The notes under the pieces are model-generated. The model had not been told where the DNA came from. It was given only the letters and a program-made list of their open reading frames with translations, and searched no databases. Source: Thunnus maccoyii (taxonomy: Eukaryota; Chordata; Actinopteri; Scombriformes; Scombridae). Taken from it: a DNA stretch of 64,000 bases. A program made the position numbers and the translations under genes. Shown piece by piece: positions 59,726 to 64,000 of this stretch. The stretch spans positions 22,906,425 to 22,970,424 of the forward strand of contig NC_056546.1 of the NCBI RefSeq assembly GCF_910596095.1, given 5' to 3'. Numbering within the stretch: position 1 is the first letter of the stretch; each line of letters opens with the position of its first letter.

Positions 59726-62700
59726 GTATGTATTTCCTTTGGCTTGTTGACAGTTTAATAAAACCTGTTTTAAACCGTCTCCATTGATCCATATGTGTGA
59801 CCTGTAGTGATTTGTTCCAACCAAGAGAAGGTCGTCTTGGTCAAATTACTGTCATGGATGAAGAAGGGAAGTACATGGGTGCAAGTGCTCCGTCTATCGA
59901 TGGATTTCCATCAAAAGTGAATTATTTGTGTCGTCATAGTCAGACATCAACGCTTGTTCCAGCTTCCCACAGTTCTATATGCATCCATTTATATGTCTAT
60001 TTTTCTCCAAAATAATCAAAGATATGGTCATTTTATTTAATGTGCACTTATTTCTCTGTAGGGATGGGTACTGAAAGCCAGTATTAAATGGGCCTGGGGC
60101 TAAATTATTAAAGACTGTAATATTGATAAGCTCCAACGTCACCAGTTCTTTTATTGATACTGATAAACGCTTTGGTGTAATTTATTATCACGCTGCAACC
60201 TCCACATATACAAACACACACACACACATACACACACAGAGCGAGGTCAGCGTACAGCAGAGCACAGGTGAAATGAAAATTACTTGAGCTGACGATAAGC
60301 TCGTCACTGTAAGTGCAATAAAACCATCGTAAGTAAAAAGCCGATACTTTATCAATACACCTGTTCAAAAGCATAAACATGTAGAAAAGTGATATTTCAA
60401 TCTGCTCTGTCCGCAGTCTCTCATCCACCATCGCTATGTTTTACACAAGCACAGAGTGCTAGCTCGGCTAATAGTGAATTTTTACGAACAAGCTAAAACA
60501 AAAGCTGTCTGTATGTAGTCAACTGTTGAGCTTAGTTTTCCACGTATCTTAAAATTTGCCAAATTGTTGTAAACTTAGCTGTTGGATGAGAGCAACGAGC
60601 CTCTCCCCTCTACCTGCAGGCAGTGAATGACAGCAGCAGCAGAGGGAGGAGGACAGGGGACAGGATCAATGACTGATACTGACTGATGTCTGTTCTTGTT
60701 CTTTCTACACTTCACTCAGTATTTTGATGTCAGGAATATTATTTATTTTATCGACATTTTAGATTTGTTTCCAGAGATATGATTGAATTTATATGGTGAC
60801 TTTATTGTTACACAATAAACACTGCTGTTGCTGCTCTAGAAACATTTAGTTATATTTATAATATAAATACATTCTAATCCTGTTCTGCATTCATTCTTTT
60901 TTAAAATAATACATTTTTTAAAAAAGTAATTATTTAGTAATGAAAAAAAACCAATAAGAGTATCAATAAAGAACCGAACTGGTGAGGAGTATTGAAATGG
61001 CACCGACAATCACTACTCTTTAGTGATTATCAGTATGTAGTTCCATATGTTAATATGGAATACATACATCACTGACTGATGTCATCTGGTTGCATTTAAA
61101 TTTGATAAAGATACAGATATATGTGTTATTTTATTCTAAAACATAGTTGGATAGTTAAAATAAGCAGGCCTACAAGTTTTTTTTTGCTCAGTGTTCGCTG
61201 CACAACCTCAACACCAAGTTCAGTCAAAATGATTTTTCTCACCAGCACCCATGGAAGTAAATCCTCAGTTTTGTTAATGATTTGAAAATGTTCCAGAACT
61301 TGAAGCGCTCATACCTACCCACCCACCTTTGCTCTCTCTGTCTTCAAGAGCTCTCCAGCTGGATTGAGGGGGGTTAAGGGATTCAGGAAGGGGGTTTTTG
61401 TTTCATACTGGAGGGGTTTTAATTTAGCCCTGTCTAAGTGAAAGGGGGTGTTGAGGGAGGAAAACAGTGAAATGTGGTGTCCAGATTGCATTGTGACTGT
61501 GAACACAAGGCCCTCAGACCAGTCCTTACCTTTGACCTTGACGGAGATATACCGCTGCTCTTCACTTTGTGTAGTGTGGTACAGATTACAGGCTGATTAC
61601 GCGGCTCTGTGGGCATCAATTTGGGACCTAACAGATGGCTATTGGCCTAATTAGCCAAAAAAAAGTAATTATTCAAGTACCATGGAAAGTTTGATGTCAG
61701 CTTCTGGTGCATTCATTAAAAAAACCTTGCCGGTAATCCACTTACAACATGTTTAGATGGTTATAATAGGAAGGACATAAATGGCATCAGGAAGAGGATT
61801 CAGGGGCAGGAACAGGATGCTAACTGCAGCTCACTTAATGGCCACCGGTGTCATTAATGAGAAGGAATTTCTGATTCTTACATATTGCACCTTTTTAAGC
61901 TGTGGTATTCTCTGTGGTCACTGAGTGAGATTAAGGTGCAGCCAGGCATCACTGAGCATCAAGCAGGCCTGGTGAGCTGCAGCCTTCACAAACACCAGTG
62001 GACCTGTCGGGTCAGGACAATTACACCAGCAATTAGACCCAGGATGGGCATTTATAACAGCCACTTTAATAGGATTGAGGTCCAGGAGCACACACAAACC
62101 GACTGACACAGAGACACACAAACACAGTCACTCTGTGTTGCCCTGTGGGCCCCCGCAGGTCTTCACTAATGAACATCATTAGTGTTTATAGGAAATAAGC
62201 TTTTATCACCTCGTCAAGGCTGGCGGCCAGGCACACTGAATTACACAGTCCTGCACACACACACACACGCACACTGTGGCATACTGCCTCACATATCTTC
62301 CTGACTTCATTGTCCCCTCCTCTCAGATTGATTTAGGATACCGTCTTCATTGGTTTGGCCTCCTCTCGCCCAACTTGTTTTTATTTCTCTCTGTGATCTC
62401 TCTCTGTCTTCTCCTGTCTCCTCCAAATTCTCTCCATTTCAGAGTTATTATGCATGGCTTTCTGCGCTACCTCTGCGTGTTGGCTTCCATCTGTCTCCAA
62501 TCAGAGTGCTATTAAAACACACACACACACACACACACAGACACTCACCACATGGACCTGCATACTGTGTGGTTCATCTGCTCACATGTAAGCCTGCGTT
62601 TATACAAATGTATGCAAACAGCATACTTACAAATTCAACTGCAGCTAATTAGGATGCAGGTTGTCTGACTTGTTTGTTTATCGCTGTGTTCATTTTTTTT

Positions 62701-64000
62701 ACCAAAATTGCAGAGGATTCATGCTGAAACACAGGTAATTAACATCAGATGTCATTGATTTTCTGTTTTTTAAAAAAAACCCAAAACATTTATACACACA
62801 AACAGACATGCAAACACATGTGTGCTGTCTGATACACAGTGGCACATCAGTACCTGTAAACATGATGAGCAGCAGTCATACAGGTGTTTGTCACTGCACT
62901 TGACCCTAGTGAGGTCTAAGGGGCATGTGCTGTAGAAACTCTGGGTTTTATTAGCCGAGTGGGGTTCATACAGTCATTCTGTTTCTATTTATCTTCCTTT
63001 ACAGCCTCCTAATGTGTCTAACCAAGGGGCAAACACTCATTAACAGGGGTGTTGGCCAATTAGTCACAAAGTTTTTTTATGGACCCAGGGCCTTGGCCAC
63101 TCCTCTGAAACTCTCTCTCTGTTTATCTGTCTTCCTGGGTTTTGCTCTCTCACTCTCTCTCTCCCTCTCTCTCTCCTCTAAACACTCCCTGGGAGGAAGA
63201 GAATTAATTTTCATTTTGTAAAAACCAGAGATAAACATCAGCAGGGATTGTACCAGCTGACATACCATAGTAGTAAGCACACAAGCCCCACAGTGCATAC
63301 CTCAGCTGTAAACCAAAAACAGAAAAGTCTACCAGCTGTGTAAAACAATGGAACGTTTTTGTAAACAGGTTTGGTAGTAAAGTAAATTTCACTTCTCAAA
63401 ATTGTTATCAATTTAATTTTCTGTCGATGAAGTAATCAGTTAATTGTTGCCACTCAAGAATTTACAGCACAATTGAAAACACACATCAAATAAGTTTTCT
63501 CAGAGTTTTAGAATTTCTCTAAAATTATACGTTTATAAGCTTAATAAATAAATCCAGAATAAAATACATGTGGAAAAATAGACAGACGCGAATAAAGATA
63601 GCTAAAAACATTATCATAAATGTTATTTCATTCAAATAAATACCAGAAAACAAAAGAAATAGTAGATGAAACAATGCTTATCCCAAAGCTATTGTGCAAC
63701 TCACTGGTTGTTATTAGGAGATGGAATAAACTGAAAGCTGTTTCCAAAATCTGTTTTTCAACTAGTATCTGTCACATCTCAAACACAAGCCAAGCCTTTG
63801 TCCATTCTGCTATTAAAGAAACAATGTTTGAATCAGATGCCCAAATAAACTACTTTGACCATATAAGTTTCATCACATTAATTAAAATGTCTCCCTCTTC
63901 GTCCAAATCGGGCCTTTCCACCAAAAGACGATTAATCAGGATTTCTCTTTGTTTGGAGATGTTATCAGTAGCATTATATCATTTAAAAAATATAACCTTT
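59726..64000 (+). other. ate1: ate1 intron (incomplete), possible conserved non-coding blocks
   Basis: No exon encoding the next conserved ATE1 block (GYGSFHQQYW-like) was found. It has (CA)n at 60210-60238 and 62516-62539, and (CT)n near 63145-63178. A stretch rich in TAATTA-type cores at about 61630-62230 has no repeat signature. Confidence 0.5.

Noticed and set aside
59797-60015. 72-codon ORF just after the ate1 33-base exon
   Set aside because: It does not match the next ATE1 block, a splice acceptor here would read straight into TGA in the needed phase, and it has no family motif.

Overview
The window is vertebrate nuclear DNA and looks like a teleost fish chromosome. Genes are split into many short exons with GT-AG introns. 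The proteins read as animal orthologues. There are many (GT)n, (ATCT)n and (ATT)n microsatellites, and several hAT-like and palindromic MITE-type repeats of the kind common in ray-finned fishes. No bacterial, CRISPR, tRNA or rRNA feature was seen. Exons were joined by hand from splice sites and reading phase, so every gene model is a prediction.

Layout, left to right. (1) 868-13809 (+): the 3' part of ablim1 (actin-binding LIM protein), from the third LIM domain to the villin headpiece; its 5' exons lie outside the window. (2) 14720-18428: repeat-rich intergenic DNA. (3) 18429-20039 (+): a TRIM-family coiled-coil/PRY-SPRY gene for which no RING/B-box exon is visible. (4) 21343-25074 (+): habp2, a secreted protease with three EGF domains and a kringle, followed at 25661-25812 by a decayed copy of its own last exon. 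(5) 26275-28439 (-): a complete six-exon TRIM gene (RING, two B-boxes, coiled coil, PRY-SPRY). (6) 30310-36071 (+): aldh18a1 (delta-1-pyrroline-5-carboxylate synthase), transcribed away from the TRIM gene. (7) 37581-59725 (+): the 5' two thirds of ate1 (arginyl-tRNA-protein transferase), with a tandem pair of equal-length alternative exons; the gene continues past the right edge.

The four non-TRIM genes all have human orthologues on chromosome 10q (ABLIM1 and HABP2 close together in 10q25, ALDH18A1 in 10q24, ATE1 in 10q26), so the block is a rearranged piece of that ancestral region with two TRIM genes added around habp2. The genes have unrelated jobs: cytoskeleton, plasma protease, proline/ornithine synthesis, protein arginylation and the N-degron pathway, and probable ubiquitin-ligase or immune roles for the TRIMs. 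Nothing suggests co-regulation except a possible divergent promoter between the minus-strand TRIM gene and aldh18a1.

The points most worth following are about RNA processing and gene decay: the ate1 mutually exclusive exons with a candidate RNA duplex, the aldh18a1 tandem donor sites six bases apart, an 8-base microexon and a GC-AG intron in ablim1, the TRIM gene without a RING exon whose poly(A) signal lies inside a MITE, the habp2 pseudo-exon, and an inverted repeat pair around ate1 exons 2-4.
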